From NCBI GenBank assembly GCA_019314085.1, contig JAFCZZ010000002.1, positions 1 through 55,806 on the forward strand: a stretch of 55,806 bases of DNA, given 5' to 3'. Positions 6,924 through 15,222 of the stretch are shown here, in pieces. The stretch is from Deltaproteobacteria bacterium. Its GTDB lineage: Bacteria > Desulfobacterota > Syntrophia > Syntrophales > UBA2210. A program made the translations under genes and the position numbers. The notes below the pieces were generated by a model, which searched no databases, had not been told where the DNA came from, and saw only the letters and a list, made by a program, of their open reading frames with translations. Within the stretch, counting starts at the first letter, position 1; each line of letters starts with the position of its first letter.

Positions 6924-7822
6924 ACAAGAAGATGGATAAAGCGATTCCCAAACCGGGGAGGGCAAGGGCATGGCTCATAGTGCTTAGGCCGTTCGCCTTG
7001 CCCTGGATGGCTGTTAACACACTGTTCGGTGCGAGCCTCGCTGCTGGTGGCTGGCCAGGATTGGGGGCGTGGCTACACGGCTTTCTAATAGTAAGCTTGG
7101 TGCTGCTCTTCGCACACCTGGTGAACGCGCTGCGCGACTTTGCCCTCGGCCTCGATAAGATTGACGATGGAAGCGCAGCGAAGCCGTATACCGCTGGATG
7201 CCAAGTCATACCTAGGGGCTGGCTCTCGGCCAAAGAGGTCTGGGCGGGTGCCTTGGTTCTGCTCGCTTTGTCACTCGTGCTACTGGCTCTTGCCCCCTTG
7301 AGACTGGACGTCTGGATTCTCTACACGCTTGGAGTAGCGATGGCGGCAACCTATACTGACTTCTTCAAGCCCCATGGCCTCGGCGAGGTAGCCCTCTTCT
7401 TGGGTCATGGCTTCGCCGCCACGACGCTGGCCTATACCGTTCTCAGGCCTCTGACCTTTCAAGGACTATCAGCCGGAGTCTTGATGGGGCTCTGGGCAGG
7501 CTTAGTCTACACGGTTGACCAGTGGCAGGACACGGCGACAGACTTCCTCAGGAGGGCCTCCAGCCTTGCCTTTCTCGTGGTGAAGGGGGAGATGAAGGTG
7601 AGCCAGATATGGTTCTTCCTCGTGACGGCGGCCTACGTAACCCAGGTGGGAACCATAATGATGGGGATGCTGCCCGCTGCAACCCTCGTTTCGGTCTTCA
7701 TACTCCCGCTGTGCCACGTAGCAGGGATCCTGCTGGATGCCGAGTTCGACAAAGGGGTTTTCGTCGCACTGGTCTGCATGTGGGCCTTCGCCCTTCTCTG
7801 CGCCCTTGGCATCATTCTCTAG
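6920..7822 (+). CDS. UbiA-family prenyltransferase
   Basis: The 300-residue polytopic membrane protein has about eight to nine hydrophobic helices and both aspartate-rich motifs of the family: N69-x3-D73-x5-D79 in NALRDFALGLD, and D200-x3-D204-x3-D208 in DQWQDTATD. These bind Mg-prenyl diphosphate. UbiA enzymes attach isoprenoid chains to aromatic or glycerol-phosphate acceptors; in archaea this includes DGGGP synthase of ether-lipid synthesis and quinone-forming enzymes. Which acceptor applies cannot be seen. Its ATG overlaps the SCP2-like gene, so they are coupled. A membrane-lipid function in a virus is unusual and may modify host or virion membranes. Confidence 0.85.
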   Translation: MNKKMDKAIPKPGRARAWLIVLRPFALPWMAVNTLFGASLAAGGWPGLGAWLHGFLIVSLVLLFAHLVNALRDFALGLDKIDDGSAAKPYTAGCQVIPRGWLSAKEVWAGALVLLALSLVLLALAPLRLDVWILYTLGVAMAATYTDFFKPHGLGEVALFLGHGFAATTLAYTVLRPLTFQGLSAGVLMGLWAGLVYTVDQWQDTATDFLRRASSLAFLVVKGEMKVSQIWFFLVTAAYVTQVGTIMMGMLPAATLVSVFILPLCHVAGILLDAEFDKGVFVALVCMWAFALLCALGIIL

Positions 7823-7953
7823 TGAGGTTTCTCCGCCTCTCTGTGGGCTAGTCGAAGTGCAATAGATGCGGCCAAGTCGCCGATGGGATTCAAGAAGAGG
7901 GCTTTCCTCCACCTAGACCACTGCCTAGTGTAGAAGGGTTCCAGCCTCTCCAT
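7819..7953 (-). CDS. Small hypothetical protein, start uncertain
   Basis: The frame ends four bases inside the UbiA gene on the other strand. A hydrophobic helix lies just upstream of ATG 7953, so the true start may be further back (TTG 8082, inside the neighbouring gene). From ATG 7953 the product is a 44-residue basic peptide. It fills the only gap between two gene blocks, but coding evidence is weak. Confidence 0.3.
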   Translation of the reverse strand: MERLEPFYTRQWSRWRKALFLNPIGDLAASIALRLAHREAEKPH

Positions 7954-8008
7954 GAAGTAGACCGACGCTAGGATGGCTATCAGTATTCTCAGTACCCTGA
8001 CGAATCGC

Positions 8009-8572
8009 CTATGGGAGTATCTCGGCGATGAGGTCCGTTGGCGTTGGAAGCGTCCTGTGGAAGTATCTATCGGAGATCTCAACGTTTCCTCCCTGCCAGT
8101 TATCGTGCTTCTGCCCCGGCTTGCCAGAGACATCTATCCTTGCAACCAGCTCCGAACCCGTATCGGTCAAGCCGATTTCTTTGAACCACCTCCTCCTATA
8201 GAGGGGCACCGTGGGGTAGTAATACCTCAACGCCTTGTTGTAGCAGCCGTAGGGCTCGCAGCTCCACGAGTCTTCAAACTCGCAGAGAAGGTACTTCTCC
8301 TCGACGGCGTAGTTGCGCATCACTTTGCCCTCTTCAGATCTGTACGCAGGGTTGATACCGCTTGTCTTCTCCTCGCCAACCGAGGGCGACGCCTTCCACA
8401 CACCGCCTCTAAACATGACATCCATGTAGAAGTAGCCAGTCGTCTCGATAGTGGTCTTTCCCTTGGAAACCACGCCGTCATACAGCTTGACGATGCAGCT
8501 ATAGGCCCTGCGATCCCTAGGTATTGAGAATGGAACCTCCCAGAAGCCCCATATGGGAATCACAGGCTCCAA
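8009..8572 (-). CDS. Hypothetical beta-rich protein
   Basis: The 187-residue protein is rich in Y, W and G with alternating polar and hydrophobic residues, typical of beta sandwiches, and has several cysteines in the middle. It is not recognised. It shares an operon with the short proline-rich protein upstream and lies beside the probable virion genes, so a structural role is a plausible guess. Confidence 0.5.
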   Translation of the reverse strand: MEPVIPIWGFWEVPFSIPRDRRAYSCIVKLYDGVVSKGKTTIETTGYFYMDVMFRGGVWKASPSVGEEKTSGINPAYRSEEGKVMRNYAVEEKYLLCEFEDSWSCEPYGCYNKALRYYYPTVPLYRRRWFKEIGLTDTGSELVARIDVSGKPGQKHDNWQGGNVEISDRYFHRTLPTPTDLIAEILP

Positions 8573-8598
8573 ACTGTTCTTCTCCCTTCTGCTCTCTT

Positions 8599-8808
8599 CT
8601 ACTCTTTTTCGAAAGGACCTGGAAGCTTCAAGCCGCCTTGTTTTTCAAACTCTCTTCCAAAGACGCCTCTCAGAGCCCCCCTTGGAAGCGGAGGATAAGG
8701 CGGATAGGCCGGCAGGATGTCCCATAGAAACTTGGGCAAAAGCTCCTCTGGCTTTCTCCTAGGCTTCGAAGCCTCCGAAGCCCCCGACTCCTCCGTTGTC
8801 TGAGGCAT
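8599..8808 (-). CDS. Small proline-rich protein
   Basis: The 69-residue product has a serine/glutamate-rich start and a proline-rich centre (PAYPPYPPLPRG). It is disordered by composition, and no function is recognised. A TATA-like tract on the minus strand at 8831-8841 lies about 25-30 bases before its ATG, which supports it as the first gene of this two-gene unit. Confidence 0.5.
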   Translation of the reverse strand: MPQTTEESGASEASKPRRKPEELLPKFLWDILPAYPPYPPLPRGALRGVFGREFEKQGGLKLPGPFEKE

Positions 8809-8828
8809 AGAAAACTATGCGGGTTGCC

Positions 8829-8858
8829 CGGATAAAAAGATAACCTTATTCAAATCCA
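8829..8858. promoter_or_regulatory. Divergent promoter region
   Basis: An AT-rich patch separates divergent genes starting at 8808 (minus) and 8878 (plus). On the minus strand CTTTTTATCC lies 24-34 bases from the start. On the plus strand CTTATTCAAATCC lies 20-33 bases before ATG 8878. Both would give leaderless or nearly leaderless transcripts. Confidence 0.45.
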
Positions 8859-8877
8859 AGCTACAGTTATTTCTCGG

Positions 8878-9090
8878 ATGGCCTTGACGGATCTTATAGA
8901 TCTCTTCTCAGATATGAGGAAGGATATGAAGGAGCTGATAAAGACCCTTTCCCAGCTCAACAACCATCTATCAACCATCAAGAAGACGGCCGACTCCATC
9001 GAGAAGTTTACTCGGGAGCTTTCAAAGGTAAACCAGAACATCGAGCAGCTAATGCAGATGGTCGACCTCTTCAAAGAGAAGGAGGAGTAG
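8878..9090 (+). CDS. Small coiled-coil protein
   Basis: The 70-residue protein is one long amphipathic helix with heptad-like leucine, isoleucine and valine spacing and no cysteines. It is likely a trimeric or dimeric coiled coil. It leads the 8.9-15 kb plus-strand block of probable virion genes; the next gene starts two bases after its stop. A fibre-stem or assembly-chaperone role would fit but is not shown. Confidence 0.55.
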   Translation: MALTDLIDLFSDMRKDMKELIKTLSQLNNHLSTIKKTADSIEKFTRELSKVNQNIEQLMQMVDLFKEKEE

Positions 9091-9092
9091 AC

Positions 9093-9941
9093 ATGGCGGA
9101 ACGTGTCCAAGCATTCGAAGAAGACTTGTTCCCGACACTGGGAACGGCGATCCAAGAGGGAGAAATCTCCTATAGGCCGAGCACATCCATCCTCTCCGAG
9201 CCTGTCGATGTGCTTCACTGCGACGGCACGACGGCCAAGTGGTGCTTCCAAAAAACCCTTGGATCTTGGCGATACAGAGCGGCGCGACGAGGGACAGCAA
9301 CGGCGGGGAGGAGCTACAGTGCGAGGATCGGCCCCGTACCACTGGCCGGAATGCCAGTGAGGCTGTTCTCCGACGGCAGGCTGGTGAAAACCTACAGCAC
9401 GGATGATGAGGGCAAGGTCTCTCTGCCCCTGCCAGTCGAGCCCGCGACTAGGAAGACATACACCGCGACACTGCTAGACAGGCCAACCGGCCTCAAGAAT
9501 CCCTTGGAGGACGTCTTCGACCTAGCCGTCTGGCTAGTGACCTGTAGAAGCAGGAACATAAGCGATGTGTGGGCCCGCTTCCAAGGCCGCAGCGTAGAGG
9601 TGGATCTGCCGAGAGCCTTCTGGAAGTACCCGGGCTTCCTCATAGGACTTGCAGGCTTCTCAGCGGGCTGGGTGGACATAGTACCCGTATTCGGCGACAA
9701 GGAGGTCACCTTGGAATACGGCGTCTCCGCATATTGTAACACGCCTGAAGCACGCCCGGGACGGGAGAAGTGTCTAGCGGCGAGGCCGAAGACGTGGTGG
9801 CGATTCGACATCCACTGCAACAACGGAAAAGTAGAGAAGACTGTCTCTGGCAACCTCAACATAGATAGGCACCTCAAGGTGAGACTCACGACGGATGATG
9901 TGAGCGGAGAGGTAGTAATTCCAGCGGGCGCTGAGACATGA
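9093..9941 (+). CDS. Hypothetical protein with beta-domain
   Basis: This 282-residue protein is not recognised. A middle segment (about residues 85-130: PLAGMPVRLFSDGRLV, then S-T-D-D-E-G-K-V) matches the typical strand-turn pattern of Ig-like or carboxypeptidase-regulatory-type beta domains in secreted and virion proteins. The remainder is beta-rich with few charged helices. It overlaps the protease gene by four bases, so the two are made together; it could be the protease substrate or partner. Confidence 0.5.
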   Translation: MAERVQAFEEDLFPTLGTAIQEGEISYRPSTSILSEPVDVLHCDGTTAKWCFQKTLGSWRYRAARRGTATAGRSYSARIGPVPLAGMPVRLFSDGRLVKTYSTDDEGKVSLPLPVEPATRKTYTATLLDRPTGLKNPLEDVFDLAVWLVTCRSRNISDVWARFQGRSVEVDLPRAFWKYPGFLIGLAGFSAGWVDIVPVFGDKEVTLEYGVSAYCNTPEARPGREKCLAARPKTWWRFDIHCNNGKVEKTVSGNLNIDRHLKVRLTTDDVSGEVVIPAGAET

Positions 9942-11413
9942 ACTCGAAGAACTCGAAGAACTCGAACTCGGGCAAGATAAATCCTTGGACAGAGGAAGCG
10001 TTCAAAAGGGCTGAGTCCCGAGGGAGGAGCGTAGAGGGGCTGCCCGCTGTACTCGAGGCGGAGGCAGGAAAGGCAGAGCAGGTGGCGAGTAGTCTGAGGA
10101 AGCTAGGCTACTCCGTGCAGGGCATAGTGGGAGACTTCGTCTTCGCCGATCTGCCCGAGCCAGCCGACTTCGAAAAAGCGGCTAGAATCCCCGGTGTGAG
10201 GGTGGTCTCCGTCCAGAAGAAGCTCTACCCCATGGCGATAGGTCTGGACGAATTGTTCAAGAAGATAGCCATAGCAACTGATCCCCTTCTCTCCAAGCTT
10301 GCTCTAAGCGATCTAGAGGCATTAGGCTTGAAGGTGAAGCCAGCCGCCGAGATACCGACGCCTTTCCACGCCATGGGCAGCATGCTGGCCGAGGCGATGA
10401 AGCTTGCCTCGAACCCCGCGGCTAGGATCACCGAGTACATCAAGGGCTTTCCCCCAATCTTGGCCCGGGCAGACTGGGCACTGGTAACCGAGACGAGGAG
10501 GATTATGGAGGCACCGGATGACAACGTGGTTCAGATACCCGTCGGTGTGATTGACACGGGTGCAAGGCCAGGCCCCATGATCGGGATTCCAGGCTTGGAC
10601 TATGACTGCGTCTCGCTCGCCGTGCCGCCCGAGCCCCCCGTAGATACTATGAGTCACGGATCTTGGTGCCAGAGCTGTGCCTTCGGCAGGCCGTCGCCGA
10701 CTAGGTACGGCGAGTTTCAACCCGTCTCGCAGGCAAAGGTCTTCCACGTCAAGGTCTTCTCCGCTCTGGGGCCGTGTAGCAGCTTCCAGATTATGAAGGC
10801 AATGCAGATGTGCGCCGAGAGGGGCTGCAAGATTGTAAGCATGAGTCTAGGTGGCCCGCTGGAAGGATCGGTTGAAGAGGACCCTGAATGCGTCTTGGCG
10901 AGGAAGCTGTACCAAGAGCACGGCACCAACTTCGTCGTGGCGGCTGGCAACGACGGGGAGGAGTGGACGATAAACTCTCCGGGAGCATCGCCCTACGTCC
11001 TCTGCATCGGCGCGATGGACTGGAAGGAAGCCAAGACGAGTTCCTACTCTTCCAGAGGCCCGCAGGCAACCTGGTACAAGGAGCATAAAGACGCCTATAA
11101 CGAGGATCTGAAGAAGTACGGCGAGTACCTCTTGAAGCCCGACGTCGCAGGCATAGGGGGCGATACGGATAGCCAGATCGTCGCGGCGTGTTCCCCTTGG
11201 TACGATGGACTCTACGACTTTACTCCGGATCTCGCCGATATGATGATCGGAACGTCGATGGCCACTCCGCACTGCGCGGGACTCTTGGCGATTGCCCTAG
11301 ACAGGGGCTTGGTGTCTAACGTTCAGGACATCAAGGTGAAGATGAAGATGACGAAGAGGTCAAAAGACGATGAGCAGGGATACGGGTTGATGACTTGGAG
11401 CAGGATCTCCTAG
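9938..11413 (+). CDS. Subtilisin-family serine protease without signal peptide
   Basis: The 491-residue protein has a full S8 catalytic set: D206 in VIDTG, H240 in SHGSW, oxyanion N338 in AAGND, and S440 in GTSMATPH. Residues 38-92 resemble an I9-type propeptide (LEAEAGKAEQVASSLRKLGY, then a second beta-alpha unit). The N-terminus is a polar NSK repeat with no signal peptide, so it acts inside the cell or in the virion, unlike most archaeal subtilases. It sits among small probable virion proteins, which suggests maturation of structural proteins. Host-protein degradation is the alternative. Confidence 0.85.
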   Translation: MNSKNSKNSNSGKINPWTEEAFKRAESRGRSVEGLPAVLEAEAGKAEQVASSLRKLGYSVQGIVGDFVFADLPEPADFEKAARIPGVRVVSVQKKLYPMAIGLDELFKKIAIATDPLLSKLALSDLEALGLKVKPAAEIPTPFHAMGSMLAEAMKLASNPAARITEYIKGFPPILARADWALVTETRRIMEAPDDNVVQIPVGVIDTGARPGPMIGIPGLDYDCVSLAVPPEPPVDTMSHGSWCQSCAFGRPSPTRYGEFQPVSQAKVFHVKVFSALGPCSSFQIMKAMQMCAERGCKIVSMSLGGPLEGSVEEDPECVLARKLYQEHGTNFVVAAGNDGEEWTINSPGASPYVLCIGAMDWKEAKTSSYSSRGPQATWYKEHKDAYNEDLKKYGEYLLKPDVAGIGGDTDSQIVAACSPWYDGLYDFTPDLADMMIGTSMATPHCAGLLAIALDRGLVSNVQDIKVKMKMTKRSKDDEQGYGLMTWSRIS

Positions 11414-11451
11414 ATGGTTAGTGCTCTGTTACTGGTCTGTTAGTGGTCTTT

Positions 11452-11802
11452 ATGGTGCTTCCGAGGATCAGGCTTTTGCCAAAGCTGAGAATTCCCATCG
11501 CGGAGGTCCATCTCCCTGAGGTAGAGCTCCCAGAGTTTCCACCCAAGCTGGGAAGCCTGGACGACAGGGAACTCGACCTTATAAAGTACGGGGCGATGGA
11601 CGACATCGCGGACATCGTGCCAGTGGTGGGCGACATCTTCTCGGATATGGCTTACAAGGAGCTGGTGGCAAAGATGAGTGACGAGGAGTATAAGGCTTTT
11701 CTAGAGGAGAACAAGCTTCTTCCCTCATCGCTAGCGGCCCTTAAAGTAATCATACAGAGACGGATCAGGGAGAAGGGTAAGCTGGGTAAGCTTGAAACCT
11801 AG
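11452..11802 (+). CDS. Hypothetical protein following the protease
   Basis: ATG 11452 is chosen over GTG 11443; neither has a strong ribosome site. The 116-residue product has a proline/leucine-rich N-terminus with repeated PxxELP-like units and a helical C-terminus ending in a basic tail. It is not recognised. Its place directly after the protease and before further small proteins makes it a candidate minor virion component. Confidence 0.5.
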   Translation: MVLPRIRLLPKLRIPIAEVHLPEVELPEFPPKLGSLDDRELDLIKYGAMDDIADIVPVVGDIFSDMAYKELVAKMSDEEYKAFLEENKLLPSSLAALKVIIQRRIREKGKLGKLET

Positions 11803-11835
11803 CAAGCTAGCTGGATGCACTGCCAATTCACAAAC

Positions 11836-11845
11836 CTTTATAAGT
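11836..11845 (+). promoter_or_regulatory. TATA box for the gene at 11868
   Basis: CTTTATAAGT lies 23-32 bases before GTG 11868. The predicted transcript start is at or next to the GTG, which implies a leaderless mRNA; there is no ribosome-site sequence before the start. Confidence 0.65.
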
Positions 11846-11867
11846 TTGGCAGAGAGCATTATTCTGG

Positions 11868-12131
11868 GTGAATCCTTTGGACAACCCACTTGAAAGACTT
11901 CCAAGGGAACTCCCCCACAGAGTGGTAGACGGCATACTGGATGGCATTGCAGAGATTCCGAAGGACATCAGTGAGACCATCAGTTCTGCACTCGACAGGG
12001 GGCCGCTTGGAACGAGTGGTCCCCACAGAGCGGTGGACAACGTGGTCAAAGCGATCCCCAAGGGACTGCAAGAGGTAGGAGAGGGCGTTGCATCGGCCCT
12101 AGACAAGCCAGCCGAGACGATTAGGAGGTAG
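11868..12131 (+). CDS. Small amphipathic helical protein
   Basis: Starts at GTG 11868, supported by the TATA box about 25 bases upstream. The 87-residue product repeats an amphipathic pattern (RAVDNVVKAIPKGLQEVGEG and the similar RVVDGILDGIAEIPKDISET), suggesting an internal duplication of a helix-turn unit. The function is unknown; such short helical proteins are common virion components in archaeal viruses. Confidence 0.55.
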   Translation: MNPLDNPLERLPRELPHRVVDGILDGIAEIPKDISETISSALDRGPLGTSGPHRAVDNVVKAIPKGLQEVGEGVASALDKPAETIRR

Positions 12132-12135
12132 ATAG

Positions 12136-12519
12136 ATGGCTCCACAGCTACCGAGTCTGACCTCGCTTACCAAGGTACTTAGAACCCCGGAGATACAGTT
12201 CGAAAACATGTTGAAGTCGGCAGGGATACAGCTCCCACCGGGTCCACAGGCAATGCTTCTGAACCTTCAGCAGAGCCTAGAGGCAGGCGGGGCACCAACG
12301 CTTCCCAGCCTACCTTCTGGGCTTCCCAAGATCGCTGGGTTCCCCGAGCTGCCTAAACTGCCCTCTATAGAGCAGGTGACGGGAGCCCTGCCGAAGCTAC
12401 CTGGAGCCACCGTTGCGGCTGGACCTGCTGCAGCCCCGAGGGCAGGCGGGGTTGCACCTGAGGCGGCTGTATTCGCCGGGGGAAGATCTCTCGACAGCGA
12501 GAGAGCCATAGTGCTGTGA
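12136..12519 (+). CDS. Proline/alanine-rich small protein
   Basis: The 127-residue protein is built of LPxLP-type repeats (LPSLPSGLP, LPKLPS, LPKLPG) followed by an alanine/glycine-rich stretch. It is low-complexity and probably extended. It starts four bases after the previous stop. No family is recognised; a flexible linker or virion surface role is inferred only from context. Confidence 0.5.
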   Translation: MAPQLPSLTSLTKVLRTPEIQFENMLKSAGIQLPPGPQAMLLNLQQSLEAGGAPTLPSLPSGLPKIAGFPELPKLPSIEQVTGALPKLPGATVAAGPAAAPRAGGVAPEAAVFAGGRSLDSERAIVL

Positions 12520-12547
12520 GGTAAGAGGTGAAAGGAGGAGGAATGAG

Positions 12548-13081
12548 ATGTTCCTGAGGACAACGGACAAAAGGCCTGACGACGAGATTCAGAAGGCCAT
12601 CGAAGCGGTGGTGAACGATGCTGAAGACCTATGGGCGCCGGCCAAGTTTGAGGGCTGGTATCCATTGACGGGCTTCGGCATCGAGGAACTCGCACCCGGC
12701 CACATCCAAGCGGGTGGAACCGGCTGGGGCGCCAGTGACTACTGGGCAATCAGCATAGCGGCCAGCAACACCTGGCAGGACTGGATCAACATAACCATGA
12801 GTGACAGCGCCTACGTCATCGACACCGGCCTCTTCGACAGAGAGGCAACGCCGAAGCTGACGCACGTCCGCCCCAACCCAGGCGGAGAAGACTTCCCAAT
12901 GAAGAACCTGGAACACATGTTCACGCTGGACGTTGCCAGAGTCTGGTGGGAGAAGCCGTACAGCGTCAGACCGGACAGCCCCTTCGTCTACAGAGTGAAG
13001 GCCGACAACACAGGCATCGAGCGTGCTGGAATCCTCGGATACACCATCGCGAGGAGGGCCTTCCTGATAAGGGAGCTCTAG
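12548..13081 (+). CDS. Candidate major virion protein
   Basis: The 177-residue protein follows an unusually strong purine-rich ribosome site (AAAGGAGGAGGAATGAG, 12531-12547), among the longest in the window, which points to high expression. The sequence is rich in W, G and aromatic residues with beta-type alternation after residue 45, and it has no signal peptide. No fold family was recognised. Abundance signals plus position in the small-protein block make it a good candidate for a main structural protein, but this is inference. Confidence 0.5.
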   Translation: MFLRTTDKRPDDEIQKAIEAVVNDAEDLWAPAKFEGWYPLTGFGIEELAPGHIQAGGTGWGASDYWAISIAASNTWQDWINITMSDSAYVIDTGLFDREATPKLTHVRPNPGGEDFPMKNLEHMFTLDVARVWWEKPYSVRPDSPFVYRVKADNTGIERAGILGYTIARRAFLIREL

Positions 13082-13136
13082 GCTCCCTTGTCAAGCCCGA
13101 ACAGGCCCGAGTAAGTAAATATTAGGGGGAAGCAGG

Positions 13137-13718
13137 ATGCCAGAGCCTCTGAAAGAGGGGTACTACGTTCGTCTAGTGGGAGCTGCCGTTCCCAGCGAGT
13201 ACATAGACAAGTACTACCAAGTGGTCGCTGTAGAGGGCTTCACCTACGAGACGGGTCAGGCAGACACCGCGGAGTTCACATCGGTTGCTTCCGGCTCTGA
13301 GAGCGGGTTCAAAAACATAACGGTGCTGGAGCCCGACGACAAGCCTTTCCACCTCTACTACGTCAAGTGGGGTGTCAGAGACGGGTGTGAATACCAGATA
13401 AAGATCCCAACGGGTACGAACCGCCTCGGCCTAGACGAGGATATGGATGTGGCCCGCATAGACAACGAGAAGAGTCCGTGGTACGACCCCAACCCGGAGT
13501 ACGCCTTCTTCCTCATCCACGACATGTATCCAGCGATAAACGCAATAAACAACACGCCTTCATCGGTGACGCCGAAGGTCTGGTTCGAAGGCGAGAAGTA
13601 CGACTTGGCGGAGGTCACGGATCCAGACGTCTTGGAGAAGCTCAGAAACTACGAGGTAGGCGAGACGCCCTACATACCGAGCAAGAAGGTGACGCTGGGC
13701 GGGGTGAAGACGGCTTAG
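13137..13718 (+). CDS. Probable structural protein
   Basis: The 193-residue protein starts at ATG 13137 behind AGGGGGAAGCAGG. Composition is beta-rich with many Y, D and G residues and no cysteine cluster. It is not recognised. It is placed between two other probable virion genes, and the next start (TTG 13730) lies 12 bases after its stop. Confidence 0.5.
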   Translation: MPEPLKEGYYVRLVGAAVPSEYIDKYYQVVAVEGFTYETGQADTAEFTSVASGSESGFKNITVLEPDDKPFHLYYVKWGVRDGCEYQIKIPTGTNRLGLDEDMDVARIDNEKSPWYDPNPEYAFFLIHDMYPAINAINNTPSSVTPKVWFEGEKYDLAEVTDPDVLEKLRNYEVGETPYIPSKKVTLGGVKTA

Positions 13719-13729
13719 GAGGCGATGGC

Positions 13730-14140
13730 TTGGGAGCACTTAGAGAGTTCGTCAGAAAGGTCCTGAAAAACGGCTACACGGGCGCGCTAGACGAAGAACT
13801 CGACGAGATTAGAAGCGAGTACCCGAGGACACTTGAAAGCGGGTATCATGCTTGGGCTACTGGATCCACCGTCAAGACCAGTCTCCTTGCCGTTCCAAGC
13901 GCAAAGGTCTTCCACCTCAAGCACCTGATGATAAACAACGAGGACGATAGCACCAACCTTGCCTTCTTCTACGACGGCCCCGGGACCAGCGTCCCCGTTG
14001 GAGGCGTCCATGTCAATGGAAGCACCACCGTGTTTGTCAACAACTTCAAGGGATGGATCTTCCAATCCGCGGTGCATGCAAGTCTTGCAACGAGTCTGAC
14101 CCAGATCAGGGTTGGAGGCCTTATAAGGGACAGCGACTAA
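13730..14140 (+). CDS. Small beta-rich probable virion protein
   Basis: The start is taken as TTG 13730 because AGGAGG at 13717-13722 lies at correct spacing; the longer open frame upstream is a shadow of the preceding gene. The 136-residue product has a short helical N-terminus and a C-terminal beta sandwich pattern (about residues 45-136) of the kind seen in capsid turrets or fibre heads. The function is unknown. Confidence 0.5.
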   Translation: MGALREFVRKVLKNGYTGALDEELDEIRSEYPRTLESGYHAWATGSTVKTSLLAVPSAKVFHLKHLMINNEDDSTNLAFFYDGPGTSVPVGGVHVNGSTTVFVNNFKGWIFQSAVHASLATSLTQIRVGGLIRDSD

Positions 14141-14181
14141 TGAGCAAAGGGGCAGGTAACAGCTAACGGCGGTAGAGTAGT

Positions 14182-14583
14182 ATGCACATAAAGACCAACT
14201 ACAGGATACGGAGCAGAGACGTTGGCAACGATGCCCTTACAAGCTGGATAGTGACCCGAAGCCACAGTGGGGTGACGGACGGGGAGGGACTGCTGACCGT
14301 ATCTATGGATGGCTATGGCAGGCCGGGATGGGTACAGGCACTACTTGCCTCTGTACCTGGATCGGGAGCCCTTGCAAGCAACCTTCCCCTAGCAAACATC
14401 TATCTGACGAACAACAGTACAGCCGAGGGGCCGATAAGCGGAAGCATAGCGTACCTCAAGATGATGGCACTGTGGAACGAGCAGCTCGGCTCGGCAACAA
14501 GCTTCATCAGGACGGCTAGCTACGGATCTATGGCGAATGCAACCGTCAGAGTGGTCTACGGAGCCCTCATAGCGAGCCGATAA
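14182..14583 (+). CDS. Small beta-rich protein, paralogue of 14658
   Basis: The 133-residue protein shares with the next gene an N-terminal (I/L)-(K/R)-T-N-Y-R, a central G-Y-G-x-P, a SGSI motif and an ending A-L-I-x-S-R at matching spacings. The two are therefore a tandem duplication. Composition is that of a compact beta sandwich rich in S, A, G and N. Likely an exposed virion protein, based on context. Confidence 0.55.
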   Translation: MHIKTNYRIRSRDVGNDALTSWIVTRSHSGVTDGEGLLTVSMDGYGRPGWVQALLASVPGSGALASNLPLANIYLTNNSTAEGPISGSIAYLKMMALWNEQLGSATSFIRTASYGSMANATVRVVYGALIASR

Positions 14584-14620
14584 GAATCCAGCGGAACGTG
14601 CTAAGGTTTCTAAGATAGAC

Positions 14621-14630
14621 TTTTTAAACA
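14621..14630 (+). promoter_or_regulatory. TATA box for the gene at 14658
   Basis: TTTTTAAACA lies about 28-37 bases before ATG 14658. Immediately upstream is TTTCTAAGAT (14608-14617), which recurs at 15231-15240 next to the start of the ribbon-helix-helix gene, so it may be a shared operator. Confidence 0.5.
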
Positions 14631-14657
14631 GAGGTGTAGAAGTAGGTAGGAAGGCCT

Positions 14658-15014
14658 ATGAGTATCGAGCAGCCTGGAAGGTATCTTAGAACCAACTACC
14701 GGCTCACCGGTGGCAAGGTGGATCTCGGTGCGTTGAACAGCATGCTGGTGCTGTTCAACGACCTAGCCTCGATGCACGGAACCTACTCGGCTGGAAACCC
14801 CGTCACCATCTCGATGGTTGGCTACGGCTACCCCCAGTTCGTAGCCGTGGTGGGACAGAGTACTCCTGCTGGCATTGAGGGCAGCCTCCCCGTGGTGGCG
14901 AGGGCGACGCAGAGCTTCAGCGGTTCGATAGGCTGGGTCTACGTCTTCCAGTCGGACAGCAACTTCGCCAACTCTATAAACCTGAATATCCTTGCCCTCA
15001 TCGGATCGAGATAA
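14658..15014 (+). CDS. Small beta-rich protein, paralogue of 14182
   Basis: The 118-residue paralogue of the preceding protein (LRTNYR, MVGYGYP, FSGSI, ALIGSR). It has its own TATA box, so the two copies can be expressed differently. Hydrophobic and small residues dominate, and no membrane helix is evident. It probably forms part of the virion surface together with its paralogue. Confidence 0.55.
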   Translation: MSIEQPGRYLRTNYRLTGGKVDLGALNSMLVLFNDLASMHGTYSAGNPVTISMVGYGYPQFVAVVGQSTPAGIEGSLPVVARATQSFSGSIGWVYVFQSDSNFANSINLNILALIGSR

Positions 15015-15054
15015 AGTAAGGGTCTAGGTCTAGACGAGTCCTAGATGAGTCACC

Positions 15055-15222
15055 TTGAGCCACGTTAAGAAGAACTACGGCGAGGCCGTAGTCACGGATA
15101 GGGGTCTACGTATAAAGCCGGAGCAGGTCAAAAAGATAGCTGCCGTTGGAAGCATCGTGATTGTGCGTGGGGGATCTCTCTTCCACGAGGCTAGGCAGCA
15201 GCCACAGAGCGAAAACTTTTAA
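15055..15222 (+). CDS. Small hypothetical protein (55 residues)
   Basis: An open frame from TTG 15055 to TAA 15220-15222 with codon use like its neighbours. The product is basic at the start, has a hydrophobic strand (SIVIVRGG) and a polar tail. No strong ribosome site is visible, so the exact start is uncertain. It lies between the paralogue pair and the regulator gene. The function is unknown. Confidence 0.4.
   Translation: MSHVKKNYGEAVVTDRGLRIKPEQVKKIAAVGSIVIVRGGSLFHEARQQPQSENF

Noticed and set aside
7819..8133. 104-codon minus-strand gene
   Set aside because: The first part is antisense or overlapping to a better gene and has shadow-like composition; only the end is kept with low confidence.
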